Below, piece by piece: positions 53,098 through 62,598 of a stretch of 64,000 bases of DNA (the first letter of the stretch is position 1; each line of letters starts with the position of its first letter). Both the position numbers and the translations under genes were made by a program. Under the pieces are notes generated by a model. That model was not told where the DNA came from and made no database searches. It was given only the letters and a program-made list of their open reading frames with translations. The stretch is from Aestuariirhabdus litorea (GTDB lineage Bacteria; Pseudomonadota; Gammaproteobacteria; Pseudomonadales; Aestuariirhabdaceae), in the NCBI RefSeq assembly GCF_003864255.1, contig NZ_QWEZ01000001.1, positions 124,001 to 188,000 on the forward strand. Direction: 5' to 3'.

Positions 53098-54378
53098 ATG
53101 ACAAGCTCGACAGGGGGAGAACAGGGGGGAGCGCAGCTGGTGCTGTCCGGGGCACAGATGCTATTTGTGGCCTTCGGTGCCCTGGTACTGATGCCGCTGC
53201 TGACCGGTATGGATCCCAACGTGGCGCTCTTCACCGCCGGGGTGGGGACACTGATTTTTCAACTGGTCACCGGGCGTCAGGTGCCGGTTTTCCTGGCCTC
53301 CTCCTTTGCCTTTATCGCGCCGATTATCGTCTCCACCCAGAACTGGGGGCTACCCGCCACCCTGGGCGGCCTGGCGGCGGCGGGGGTGCTGTACATTGCC
53401 CTCAGCGCGGTGGTGAAGCTGCGCGGCAGCGGTTTCCTGCATCGTATCCTGCCGCCGGTGGTGGTGGGGCCGGTAATTATGGTGATCGGTCTCGGCCTGG
53501 CACCGGTGGCGGTCAATATGGCGCTGGGTAAAACCGGCGACGGGGCGATCCAGCTGGTGGCCAAGGATGTGGCTCTCACCATCTCCCTGGCCTCGCTGCT
53601 GGTAACCCTGCTGGTGGCTACCCTGGGACGCGGCATCTTCAGGCTGATCCCCATTATGGTCGGGGTTATATTCGGTTACCTGCTGTCGGTCTTCTTCGGC
53701 ATCGTCGACTTTACCAAGGTGGGGGAAGCGGCCTGGTTTGCGCTGCCCAACTTTGTGGCGCCGGAGTGGAACTGGAGTGCGGTGCTGTTCATGATCCCGG
53801 TGGCCATCGCTCCGGCCATTGAGCATGTGGGGGACGTGCTGGCCATCAGCAATGTCACCGGCAAGGATTACCTTAAAAAACCGGGCCTGCACCGCACCCT
53901 GTTGGGGGATGGCCTGGCGACCACGGCCGCCTCCATGGTCGGCGGTCCGCCCAACACCACCTACTCCGAAGTGACCGGTGCGGTCATGCTGACCAAGGCA
54001 TTTAACCCCAAGATCATGACCTGGGCGGCGGTGTTTGCGGTGGGGCTGGCCTTTATCGGCAAGGTGGGCGTGCTGCTGCAGACCATCCCGGTACCGGTGA
54101 TGGGCGGTATCCTGATGCTGCTGTTCGGTTCCATAGCGGTGGTGGGGCTGAATACCCTCATCAAGGCGCAGGTGGACCTCTCCAAGGCGCGTAACCTGGC
54201 GATCGTCTCACTGGTGCTGGTCACCGGTATCGGGGGCATGAGCCTGGGAACCGAGGATTTCAGTATGCAGGGGGTGGGCCTCTGCGCACTGGTCGCCGTG
54301 GTGCTTAACCTGCTGCTTCCCCATGAGAAGGGGGAGGATCGCTACGAAGGGGTTGAGGTCACCCGGGGGGAGAAGTAA
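53098..54378 (+). CDS. uraA: Uracil-xanthine permease UraA (NCS2 family)
   Basis: The 426-residue membrane protein has about 14 hydrophobic helices and the NCS2 signatures VFLASSFAFIAPI, PVAIAPAIEHVGDVLAISN (with the conserved Glu) and GGPPNTTYSEVTGAVMLTK. It imports uracil with protons. It ends just before a strong bidirectional terminator. Confidence 0.95.
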   Translation: MTSSTGGEQGGAQLVLSGAQMLFVAFGALVLMPLLTGMDPNVALFTAGVGTLIFQLVTGRQVPVFLASSFAFIAPIIVSTQNWGLPATLGGLAAAGVLYIALSAVVKLRGSGFLHRILPPVVVGPVIMVIGLGLAPVAVNMALGKTGDGAIQLVAKDVALTISLASLLVTLLVATLGRGIFRLIPIMVGVIFGYLLSVFFGIVDFTKVGEAAWFALPNFVAPEWNWSAVLFMIPVAIAPAIEHVGDVLAISNVTGKDYLKKPGLHRTLLGDGLATTAASMVGGPPNTTYSEVTGAVMLTKAFNPKIMTWAAVFAVGLAFIGKVGVLLQTIPVPVMGGILMLLFGSIAVVGLNTLIKAQVDLSKARNLAIVSLVLVTGIGGMSLGTEDFSMQGVGLCALVAVVLNLLLPHEKGEDRYEGVEVTRGEK

Positions 54379-54390
54379 TCCACTCCTCTC

Positions 54391-54430
54391 GCCCATAAAA
54401 AAACCCGCCTTGGCGGGTTTTTTTATGGGC
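54391..54430. terminator. Bidirectional intrinsic terminator between uraA and gatB
   Basis: A perfect 19-bp stem (54391-54409 with 54412-54430, loop TT) includes the GC core CCCGCC/GGCGGG flanked by seven A on one side and seven T on the other. It can stop transcription from both convergent genes. It ends four bases before the gatB stop codon. Confidence 0.93.
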
Positions 54431-54434
54431 AGTG

Positions 54435-55880
54435 TTAGCCGTTCAGCTTGCTGAGCAGCAGTTTGTTCACCTGTCCCGGGTTGGCGCTGCCCCGCGAGGC
54501 CTTCATGATCTGCCCCACAAAGAAACCGATCATCTTGCCGCGCTTGGCCTCGTCGCTGGCACGGTACTGCTCTACCTGCGCCGGGTTGGCCGCCATTACT
54601 TCGTCGATCATCGCCTCCAGGGCACCGCTGTCGGAGACCTGGCGCAGCCCCTTGCTTTCGATGATGGCATCGGCATGGCCCTCGCCGTTCCACATCGCCT
54701 CGAACACTGTTTTGGCGCCTTTGCCAGAGATGGTGTCATCCTTGATCCGCAGCAGCATCTCACCCAGGTGTTGGGCGTCGACCGGGCTATGGCTGATCTC
54801 CAGCCCTTCGCGGTTGAGGCGACTGGCCAGCTCCCCCATCACCCAGTTGGCGGCCAGCTTGGCATCGCTGCAGGTGTTGGCCACGGTCTCGAAGTAGGTG
54901 GCGGTGGCACGCTCGGGGGCCAGTACCGAGGCGTCGTATTCGGAGAGCTGGTAGCGGTTGATAAAACGCTCTACGCGGGCATCGGGAAGCTCGGGCAGCG
55001 CGTCGCGCGCCGACTCGATAAAGGCGTCGTCGATCTCCACCGGCAGCAGGTCCGGGCAGGGGAAGTAGCGGTAGTCGTTGGCCTCCTCCTTGGAACGCAT
55101 GGAGCGGGCGGTGCGGGTGTCGCCGTTGTAGAGACGGGTCTCCTGTACCACCTTGCCGCCATCCTCGATCAGGTCGATCTGGCGCTCCACCTCGAGCTTG
55201 ATCGCCTCCTCCATAAAGCGAAAGGAGTTGAGGTTCTTGGTTTCGGTGCGGGTGCCCAGGGTATCGCTGCCACGGGGGCGAACGGAGACGTTGACGTCAA
55301 AGCGCATGGAACCCTGGGACATCTCGCCGTCGCAGATCTCCAGCGAAGTGACGATGGAGTGCAGCTTTTTGGCGAAGGCCACCGCCTCGGCCGCTGAGCG
55401 CATATCGGGCTCGGTGACCACCTCGATCAAAGGGGTACCGGCACGGTTGAGGTCGATACCGCTCATGCCGTGGAAGTCCTCATGCAGGGACTTGCCCGCA
55501 TCCTCCTCCAGGTGAGCGTGGTGGATGCGGACTCGCTTGTGGCTGCCATCCTCGAGCCGAATGTCCACAAAGCCAGCGCCCACAATAGGCTGCTCCAGCT
55601 GGGTGGTCTGGTAGCCCTTGGGCAGGTCGGGGTAGAAATAGTTCTTGCGCTCGAAGTAGGAGCGCTTGTTGATCTCGGCATTGATCGCCAGCCCAAACAT
55701 CACCGCGTAACGGTAAGCCTGCTCGTTGACCACCGGCAGGATGCCGGGCATACCCAGGTCCACCAGGCAGGCCTGGGTGTTGGGCTCGGCGCCGTAGGCG
55801 GTGCTGGCGCCGGAGAAAATCTTGCTTTGGGTCGCCAGCTGGACATGAATCTCCAGCCCGATAACAACTTCCCAATCCAT
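54435..55880 (-). CDS. gatB: Asp/Glu-tRNA amidotransferase subunit B
   Basis: The 481-residue subunit has [19 protein letters not shown] at the start, the [10 protein letters not shown] region, [14 protein letters not shown], and the C-terminal tRNA-binding helical and YqeY-like domain ([20 protein letters not shown]). It phosphorylates and amidates mischarged Glu-tRNA-Gln or Asp-tRNA-Asn with GatA and GatC. It follows gatA by 43 bases. Confidence 0.96.
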   Translation of the reverse strand: MDWEVVIGLEIHVQLATQSKIFSGASTAYGAEPNTQACLVDLGMPGILPVVNEQAYRYAVMFGLAINAEINKRSYFERKNYFYPDLPKGYQTTQLEQPIVGAGFVDIRLEDGSHKRVRIHHAHLEEDAGKSLHEDFHGMSGIDLNRAGTPLIEVVTEPDMRSAAEAVAFAKKLHSIVTSLEICDGEMSQGSMRFDVNVSVRPRGSDTLGTRTETKNLNSFRFMEEAIKLEVERQIDLIEDGGKVVQETRLYNGDTRTARSMRSKEEANDYRYFPCPDLLPVEIDDAFIESARDALPELPDARVERFINRYQLSEYDASVLAPERATATYFETVANTCSDAKLAANWVMGELASRLNREGLEISHSPVDAQHLGEMLLRIKDDTISGKGAKTVFEAMWNGEGHADAIIESKGLRQVSDSGALEAMIDEVMAANPAQVEQYRASDEAKRGKMIGFFVGQIMKASRGSANPGQVNKLLLSKLNG

Positions 55881-55923
55881 CGTATCAACCTCTCGTCGGG
55901 TTCGCCCGGGGCGAACGTCTCTG

Positions 55924-57381
55924 TTATGCGTCGGCGCTGGCCGGTGCCTGCTGGTGCCAGTCGGTCGCCTGCTGGAAGCGGTGGGCGATATTGAGCAGGC
56001 GTGCTTCGCTGAAATAGTTGCCGATCAGTTGCAGGCCGACGGGGCGTCCTGCGGATTGGCCGGCGGGGATGCTCATTCCGGGCAGTCCGGCCAGGTTGGT
56101 CGACAGGGTATAGATGTCGGACAGATACATGGCGACCGGATCGTCCGACTTCTCGCCCAGGTTAAAGGCGGGGGTAGGGGCGGTGGGGCCGACGATGACG
56201 TCCACCTGCCCAAAAGCAGAGACAAAATCATTTTTGATCAGGCGCCGGATCTTTTGCGCCTGGATGTAGTAGGCGTCGTAGTAACCGGCGGAGAGCGCGT
56301 AGCTACCCACCAGGATTCGACGCTTTACCTCGGCCCCGAAGCCTTCGCCGCGGGAGCGGGTGTAAAGGTCCTCGAGATCGGTGGGGTTGTCGCAGCGGTA
56401 GCCGTAGCGGACCCCGTCGAAGCGCGACAGGTTGGAGGAGGCTTCGGCCGGGGCGATCACGTAGTAGGCGGGCACCGACAGCTGCGAGTTGGGCAGGCTA
56501 ATCTCGGTCACCCTGGCCCCCAGTTTTTCCAACTCGGCGATGGCGTCGCGGATGCACTGCTCTACGCCACTGTCGAGGCCGTCGGCGAAGAACTCGCGGG
56601 GAATACCGATGCGCAGCCCATCGAGAGAGTCGTTGAGGCGGGCGCTGTAATCCTCAACCGGCTGGTCGACGCTGGTGGAGTCCTTGGGGTCGAGGCCCGC
56701 CATCGCCTGCAGCAGCAGAGCAGCGTCCTCGGAGGTGCGGGCCATGGGGCCGGCCTGGTCGAGGCTGGAGGCGTAGGCGATCATGCCCCAGCGGGAGACC
56801 CTTCCGTAGGTGGGTTTGATACCGGTGATACCGCAGTGGGAGGCGGGCTGGCGGATGGAACCGCCGGTGTCGGTGCCGGTGGCCGCGGGCGTCAGGCGCG
56901 CCGCCACGGCAGCAGCGGAGCCACCGGAGGAGCCGCCGGCAATGGCCGCGGTATCCCAGGGGTTTTTCACCGCACCGTAGTAGCTGTTTTCATTGGAGGA
57001 GCCCATGGCGAACTCATCCATATTGGTCTTGCCCAGCAGCACGGTGCCGGCCGCTGCCAGGTTGGCAGTCACCGTTGACTCGTAGGGGGCGATGAAGTTG
57101 TCGAGCATGCGTGAGCCGGCACTGGTGCGGATCCCCTGGGTGCAGAAGATATCCTTGTGGGCGATCGGGATCCCGGTTAGGGGCGCCGCGTTTCCGCTCT
57201 GGATACGCTGGTCGGCAGCGGCCGCATCCGCCATGGCGCGCTCTTCGGTGACGCTGATGAAACTGTTGAACTGGTTGTCCAGCCGCTGGATACGATCCAG
57301 GTAGTGGCGGGTCAGCTCCTGGCTGCTGAACTCGCCGGCGGCCAGGGCGCGGGAGAGCTCTGCGATGGTCTTGTTGTGCAT
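55924..57381 (-). CDS. gatA: Asp/Glu-tRNA amidotransferase subunit A
   Basis: ATG 57381 ([13 protein letters not shown]) gives 485 residues; an upstream TTG at 57414 would add 11 unusual residues. The amidase triad is visible: Lys in [12 protein letters not shown] and the two Ser in [13 protein letters not shown] and [13 protein letters not shown]. It hydrolyses glutamine to feed ammonia to GatB. It starts 38 bases after gatC. Confidence 0.96.
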   Translation of the reverse strand: MHNKTIAELSRALAAGEFSSQELTRHYLDRIQRLDNQFNSFISVTEERAMADAAAADQRIQSGNAAPLTGIPIAHKDIFCTQGIRTSAGSRMLDNFIAPYESTVTANLAAAGTVLLGKTNMDEFAMGSSNENSYYGAVKNPWDTAAIAGGSSGGSAAAVAARLTPAATGTDTGGSIRQPASHCGITGIKPTYGRVSRWGMIAYASSLDQAGPMARTSEDAALLLQAMAGLDPKDSTSVDQPVEDYSARLNDSLDGLRIGIPREFFADGLDSGVEQCIRDAIAELEKLGARVTEISLPNSQLSVPAYYVIAPAEASSNLSRFDGVRYGYRCDNPTDLEDLYTRSRGEGFGAEVKRRILVGSYALSAGYYDAYYIQAQKIRRLIKNDFVSAFGQVDVIVGPTAPTPAFNLGEKSDDPVAMYLSDIYTLSTNLAGLPGMSIPAGQSAGRPVGLQLIGNYFSEARLLNIAHRFQQATDWHQQAPASADA

Positions 57382-57419
57382 TGCGTTAAGGGTCCTGAAA
57401 TCGGAGGGCTTCAAAGGGG

Positions 57420-57707
57420 TCAGTCGATCACCTTGGGAACCAGGTAGAGGCCGGCTTCGGTAGCCGGGGCGATCTGCTGGTAGGCGTCGCGTTGATCGGT
57501 TTCGGTGACCTGGTCGACACGCAGTCGTTGTACGGCGTCCAGCGGGTGCGCCAGGGGGGCTACCTGGGCGGTGTCGACCGCCTGCATCTGGTCGACCAGT
57601 TGCAGGATATCGCTCAGGGTGGTGGAGGTCTTTTCGATATCGCTCTCGTCGATCGAGAGTCGTGCAAGGTGTGCGATGCGCTTTACATCTTCACGGTCGA
57701 GGGCCAT
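57420..57707 (-). CDS. gatC: Asp/Glu-tRNA amidotransferase subunit C
   Basis: ATG 57707 ([20 protein letters not shown]) gives the usual 95 residues; the in-frame Met eight codons upstream sits in an Arg run and is less likely. GatC clamps GatA and GatB together. It leads gatCAB and diverges from mreB across 263 bases, in which I found no strong promoter. Confidence 0.93.
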   Translation of the reverse strand: MALDREDVKRIAHLARLSIDESDIEKTSTTLSDILQLVDQMQAVDTAQVAPLAHPLDAVQRLRVDQVTETDQRDAYQQIAPATEAGLYLVPKVID

Positions 57708-57958
57708 GGCGGTTCTCCGTCGTCGCAGCAACAGGCTGGGATCTGATAGGGGAAGGTAAAGGGCAGCATTGTACCCCGATTTTTCGTTGCTTGTCCCCTG
57801 TGTAGGGTGTTGGCGTATAAAAGCCGGGATCTACCATCGGCTTGCGTATAAGGCGGGAGAAAACAGGCGCTAATACACAAGATTATCGAGCAGTTGTTGC
57901 TCTATTACGCAGGCGTTGATAGAGTTTGCTGCACTCCGGAAATCTTTGTTCTTATTAG

Positions 57959-59008
<1,050 letters not shown>

Positions 59009-59094
59009 TTCGGCCTGGGTGCTGTCCGGCGTCCAGCCCTTGGTTGGGCGCCGTTTCTGTTTTTCGAGGTAATATCATCTTCGCGTAATTTGTC

Positions 59095-59099
59095 GGGAG
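59095..59099 (+). promoter_or_regulatory. Ribosome site that points to the mreC AUU start
   Basis: GGGAG lies six bases before the ATT at 59106, a normal spacing. No ribosome-site match lies before the first ordinary start codon of this frame, GTG at 59151. Confidence 0.7.
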
Positions 59100-59105
59100 C
59101 TGGAC

Positions 59106-59975
59106 ATTAAACCCATCTTTACCAAGGGCCCCTCGGTCGCAACTCGTGTTGTGCTTCTGGCGATATTGTCGCTGGGGTTGATGGTAGTGGATCACCGTTA
59201 CTCTTACCTGGAAACGACCCGTGCCTGGCTCAGCCTGCTGGTGACGCCGGTGCAGTGGATGGCCAATGTGCCTGCCAGCCTGTGGCAGGGCGTTAGCGAT
59301 GCCATCAAAACCCGCGGCGACCTGGAGCAGGAGAACAGCAGCCTGCGCACCGAGAACATGGTGCTGGAGCGCCGCCTGCAGAAGCTGGCAGCGCTGACCG
59401 CCGAGAACGTTCGTTTGCGAGAGCTGCTCAACTCTTCAGCGCTGCTCGATGATCGTGTACTGGTTGCGGAGCTGATCGGGGTCGATCCGGATCCCTACCG
59501 CCATCAGGTGGTGGTCAACAAAGGCTCCCGTGACGGGGTCTTTGTGGGACAGCCGGTGCTTGATGCGGAGGGGTTGTTTGGCCAGGTGATTGAAGTGAGC
59601 CCCCTGATGAGCCGTGTGCTGCTGATCTCCGACAATAGCCACAGCCTGCCGGTCAAGGTGAACCGTAATGGCGTTCGCGCGATTGCCAGCGGCACCGGAC
59701 AGCTGGATGAGTTGATCCTGCGCCATGTCCCCAACACCGCCGAGATTGTGGAAGGTGACCTCCTGATCAGCTCGGGACTGGGGCAGCGCTTTCCCAGCGG
59801 ATACCCGGTGGGAACCGTGGTGTCGGTGGTCCATGATCCCGGTCGGCCTTTCGCCTTTGTCAAGGTTCGCCCCAGTGCCCGACTCAACCGCAGCAGTCAC
59901 CTGCTGTTGGTGTTTACCGAGCGCCCTCATCCGGTAGTCAGTGGCACGCCACCCAAGGAGCCGGTTGATGAGTGA
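59106..59975 (+). CDS. mreC: Rod-shape protein MreC, apparently starting at AUU
   Basis: From ATT 59106 the protein is 289 residues and opens with KPIFTKGPS after the initiator, which aligns with E. coli MreC (MKPIFSRGPS) so that the ATT falls exactly at the initiator. No ATG, GTG or TTG lies in frame between the stop at 59070-59072 and GTG 59151. GTG 59151 would remove 15 residues, including the conserved front, and start inside the membrane helix. After the helix come a coiled coil (about 70-105) and two beta domains. MreC links MreB to the periplasmic wall machinery. Overlaps mreD by 8 bases. Confidence 0.88.
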   Translation: MKPIFTKGPSVATRVVLLAILSLGLMVVDHRYSYLETTRAWLSLLVTPVQWMANVPASLWQGVSDAIKTRGDLEQENSSLRTENMVLERRLQKLAALTAENVRLRELLNSSALLDDRVLVAELIGVDPDPYRHQVVVNKGSRDGVFVGQPVLDAEGLFGQVIEVSPLMSRVLLISDNSHSLPVKVNRNGVRAIASGTGQLDELILRHVPNTAEIVEGDLLISSGLGQRFPSGYPVGTVVSVVHDPGRPFAFVKVRPSARLNRSSHLLLVFTERPHPVVSGTPPKEPVDE

Positions 59976-60456
59976 GCAGAGGCCCCGCGGCGGGATGGTT
60001 ATCCTGTTGAGCTTTGTGGCCGCCCTGTTGCTGGCGGTCATCCCCCTCCCGGGATGGGGGGTGCTGGTGCGCCCGGAGTGGGTGGCGCTGGTGGCGATCT
60101 ACTGGGTGCTGGCGCTCCCCGAGCGGATTGGCGTGGGCTGGGCCTGGAGTGCCGGCCTCATGCTGGATGTCATTCAGGGTACCCTGCTGGGCCAGAATGC
60201 GTTGGGCATGGTGGTGGTGGCCTACATCATGATGCGCCTGCACCGGCGCATGCGGATGTTCCCGTTGCCACAGCAGTCGCTGATCGTGTTTGTTGCCATA
60301 GGGCTCTACCAGATGGTGGCCCTATGGGTTCGCAGTGTCACGGGGGCGGTGGCCCCGGACCTCAGCTTCCTGTTGCCAGCGATCTCCAGTGCGGTTATCT
60401 GGCCCTGGTTATTCCTGATCCTGCGTGACCTGCGGCGTCGCTTTCGAATTAACTGA
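59968..60456 (+). CDS. mreD: Rod-shape protein MreD
   Basis: ATG 59968 overlaps the mreC end and gives 162 residues with five or so membrane helices and the family motif WSAGLMLDVIQGTLLGQNALG. MreD sits in the inner membrane with MreC and RodA/PBP2. Length is normal for gammaproteobacteria. Confidence 0.93.
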   Translation: MSEQRPRGGMVILLSFVAALLLAVIPLPGWGVLVRPEWVALVAIYWVLALPERIGVGWAWSAGLMLDVIQGTLLGQNALGMVVVAYIMMRLHRRMRMFPLPQQSLIVFVAIGLYQMVALWVRSVTGAVAPDLSFLLPAISSAVIWPWLFLILRDLRRRFRIN

Positions 60457-60483
60457 ACCGCCTGTTCCTAACGGAGGGAAGCC

Positions 60484-61074
60484 ATGACCTCAGCCTCGCT
60501 TTACCTGGCCTCCAATTCGCCACGTCGCCGCGAGCTGCTGCGCCAGATCGGCGTCAGCTTCGAGTCCCTGTCGGTTGAGATCGATGAGACCCCGCTGGCC
60601 GGCGAGGTGCCCGAAGATTACGTTGTGCGCATGGCGCAGGAGAAGGTAAGGGCAGCGCTATCTGAGCGTCCCCACGCCTCCCCGCTACCGGTCCTGTGCG
60701 CCGATACCACGGTCGTACTGGGCGACAGGATCCTGGGCAAGCCCGCTTGCCGGGAGGAGGCGGTCAGCATGCTGCTGGCCCTGTCGGGTCGGGAACACCG
60801 GGTGCTGACGGCGGTCGCGATCAGCGATGGGGGATCTGTGCAGACTCGCCTCATTGCCACCCGGGTCTGGTTCGGAGCGGTAACCGAATCCCTGGCGCAG
60901 CGCTATTGGGACAGTGGTGAGGCGGCCGATAAAGCCGGCAGCTACGGCATCCAGGGCAAAGGTGCCCTCTTTGTTCAGCGCATCGAGGGTAGCTACAGCG
61001 CTGTGGTGGGGTTGCCGTTGGCGGAAACCGCAGAGCTATTGGCGCAGTTTGGAGTGCCCTATTGGGTATACTAA
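60484..61074 (+). CDS. maf: Nucleoside triphosphate pyrophosphatase, Maf family (YhdE-like)
   Basis: The 196-residue enzyme shows LYLASNSPRRRELLRQIG, the catalytic CADTTVVLGDRILGKP and DKAGSYGIQGKGALFVQRIEGSY. The last motif and the location between mreD and rng fit the YhdE subgroup, which hydrolyses dTTP, UTP and modified nucleotides. Confidence 0.94.
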   Translation: MTSASLYLASNSPRRRELLRQIGVSFESLSVEIDETPLAGEVPEDYVVRMAQEKVRAALSERPHASPLPVLCADTTVVLGDRILGKPACREEAVSMLLALSGREHRVLTAVAISDGGSVQTRLIATRVWFGAVTESLAQRYWDSGEAADKAGSYGIQGKGALFVQRIEGSYSAVVGLPLAETAELLAQFGVPYWVY

Positions 61075-61101
61075 AGGGATTAACAGTAATCGGGTGCTTC
61101 C

Positions 61102-62562
61102 ATGAGTGAAGAGATACTGATGAACATCACGCCGATGGAATCGCGCGTGGCGGTGGTGGAAAATGGGGTGCTGCAGGAGGTCTACATAGAGCGACCCCAG
61201 AAGCGTGGCCTGGTGGGTAATATCTATAAGGGCAAGGTGGTCCGGGTGCTGCCGGGCATGCAGGCCGCCTTTGTGGATATTGGCCTGGAGCGGGCGGCCT
61301 TTATCCACGCCAGTGAGATTGGTCGCAAGGGCGAGGCAACGGAAGAACTCCCCATCAACCAGCTGGTCCACGATGGCCAATCCCTGGTTGTGCAGGTCAC
61401 CAAGGACCCGCTGGGCACCAAGGGGGCCAGGCTCACCACCCATATTTCCATTCCGGCTCGCTATCTGGTGTTGATGCCCGATTCGAACCATGTCGGCATC
61501 TCCCTGCGCATTGAGCAGCCCGAGGAGCGGGACCGGCTTAAGGCCCTGGTGGAAAATGCCCTGGCAGGCCTCGGGGAGGGAACCGAGGCGGGTTTTATCC
61601 TGCGCACGGCGGCTGAGGGTGTGGGGGAGCCGGAGGTGGTGGCCGATATCCGCTACCTGCAGCGGTTGTGGAAGACGATCTCCGAGACCATCAAGTCGGG
61701 CAAGGCCCCCGCCAATGTCTATGAGGACCTGCCGCTGCATCTGCGTACCCTGCGGGACCTGGCGGAGCCCGATATCGAGAAGATCCGTATCGACTCCCGC
61801 GAAACCTTCCAGAAGGTGGAAAAGTTTGTCGACAAGCTGCTCCCCGAGGTGAAGGGGCGGGTGGAGTATTACCCGGGTGAGCGCCCCATTTTTGACCTCT
61901 ACAGTGTGGAAGATGAGATCCAGAAGGCGTTGGGTCGTAAAGTACAGCTCAAGTCAGGGGGTTACCTGATCATCGACCAGACCGAGGCGATGACCACCAT
62001 CGACGTCAACACGGGTGGCTTCGTGGGGCACCGTAACCTGGAGGAGACGATCTTCAAGACCAACCTCGAGGCCGCCACGGCCATTGCCCGCCAGCTGCGC
62101 TTGAGGAACCTCGGGGGCATTATCATCCTCGACTTTATCGATATGGATGACCCCGAGCACCAGCGCCAGGTGCTGCGCACCCTGGAAAAGGCGATGGAGA
62201 GGGATCACGCCAAAACCAACATCACCGGCGTTTCCGAGCTGGGGCTGGTGGAGATGACCCGCAAGCGGACCCGCGAAAGCCTGGAGAACGTGCTCTGCGA
62301 AAGCTGCCCCACCTGTGAAGGGCGGGGCACCCTGAAGACCGCCGATACCGTCTGCTACGAGGTGTTTCGCGAGATTCTGCGGGAGGCTCGGGCCTACGAC
62401 AGTGAGTCCTACCTGGTGCGGGCGTCGCAGTCGGTAGTGGACCGGCTGCTGGATGAGGAGTCGGGCAATGTGGCGGACCTGGAGGAGTTCATCAACCGCC
62501 CCATCAAATTTCAGGTTGAGCCCATGTACTCCCAGGAGCAGTTTGATGTGGTGTTGCTATAG
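61102..62562 (+). CDS. rng: Ribonuclease G
   Basis: The 486-residue enzyme has an S1 domain (GNIYKGKVVRVLPGMQAAFVDIG), the RNase E/G catalytic core with metal ligands in TIDVNTGGFVG and LDFIDMDD, and the zinc-link CPTCEGRG. It lacks the long C-terminal scaffold of RNase E. It processes 16S rRNA 5' ends and some mRNAs. Confidence 0.95.
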   Translation: MSEEILMNITPMESRVAVVENGVLQEVYIERPQKRGLVGNIYKGKVVRVLPGMQAAFVDIGLERAAFIHASEIGRKGEATEELPINQLVHDGQSLVVQVTKDPLGTKGARLTTHISIPARYLVLMPDSNHVGISLRIEQPEERDRLKALVENALAGLGEGTEAGFILRTAAEGVGEPEVVADIRYLQRLWKTISETIKSGKAPANVYEDLPLHLRTLRDLAEPDIEKIRIDSRETFQKVEKFVDKLLPEVKGRVEYYPGERPIFDLYSVEDEIQKALGRKVQLKSGGYLIIDQTEAMTTIDVNTGGFVGHRNLEETIFKTNLEAATAIARQLRLRNLGGIIILDFIDMDDPEHQRQVLRTLEKAMERDHAKTNITGVSELGLVEMTRKRTRESLENVLCESCPTCEGRGTLKTADTVCYEVFREILREARAYDSESYLVRASQSVVDRLLDEESGNVADLEEFINRPIKFQVEPMYSQEQFDVVLL

Positions 62563-62598
62563 AATAATCGGCGGTGCCCCTGCCGCGCCGGGCATGCA

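Noticed and set aside
59151-59975. GTG 59151 as the mreC start
   Set aside because: It removes the conserved KPIFTKGPS front, starts inside the membrane helix and has no ribosome site.
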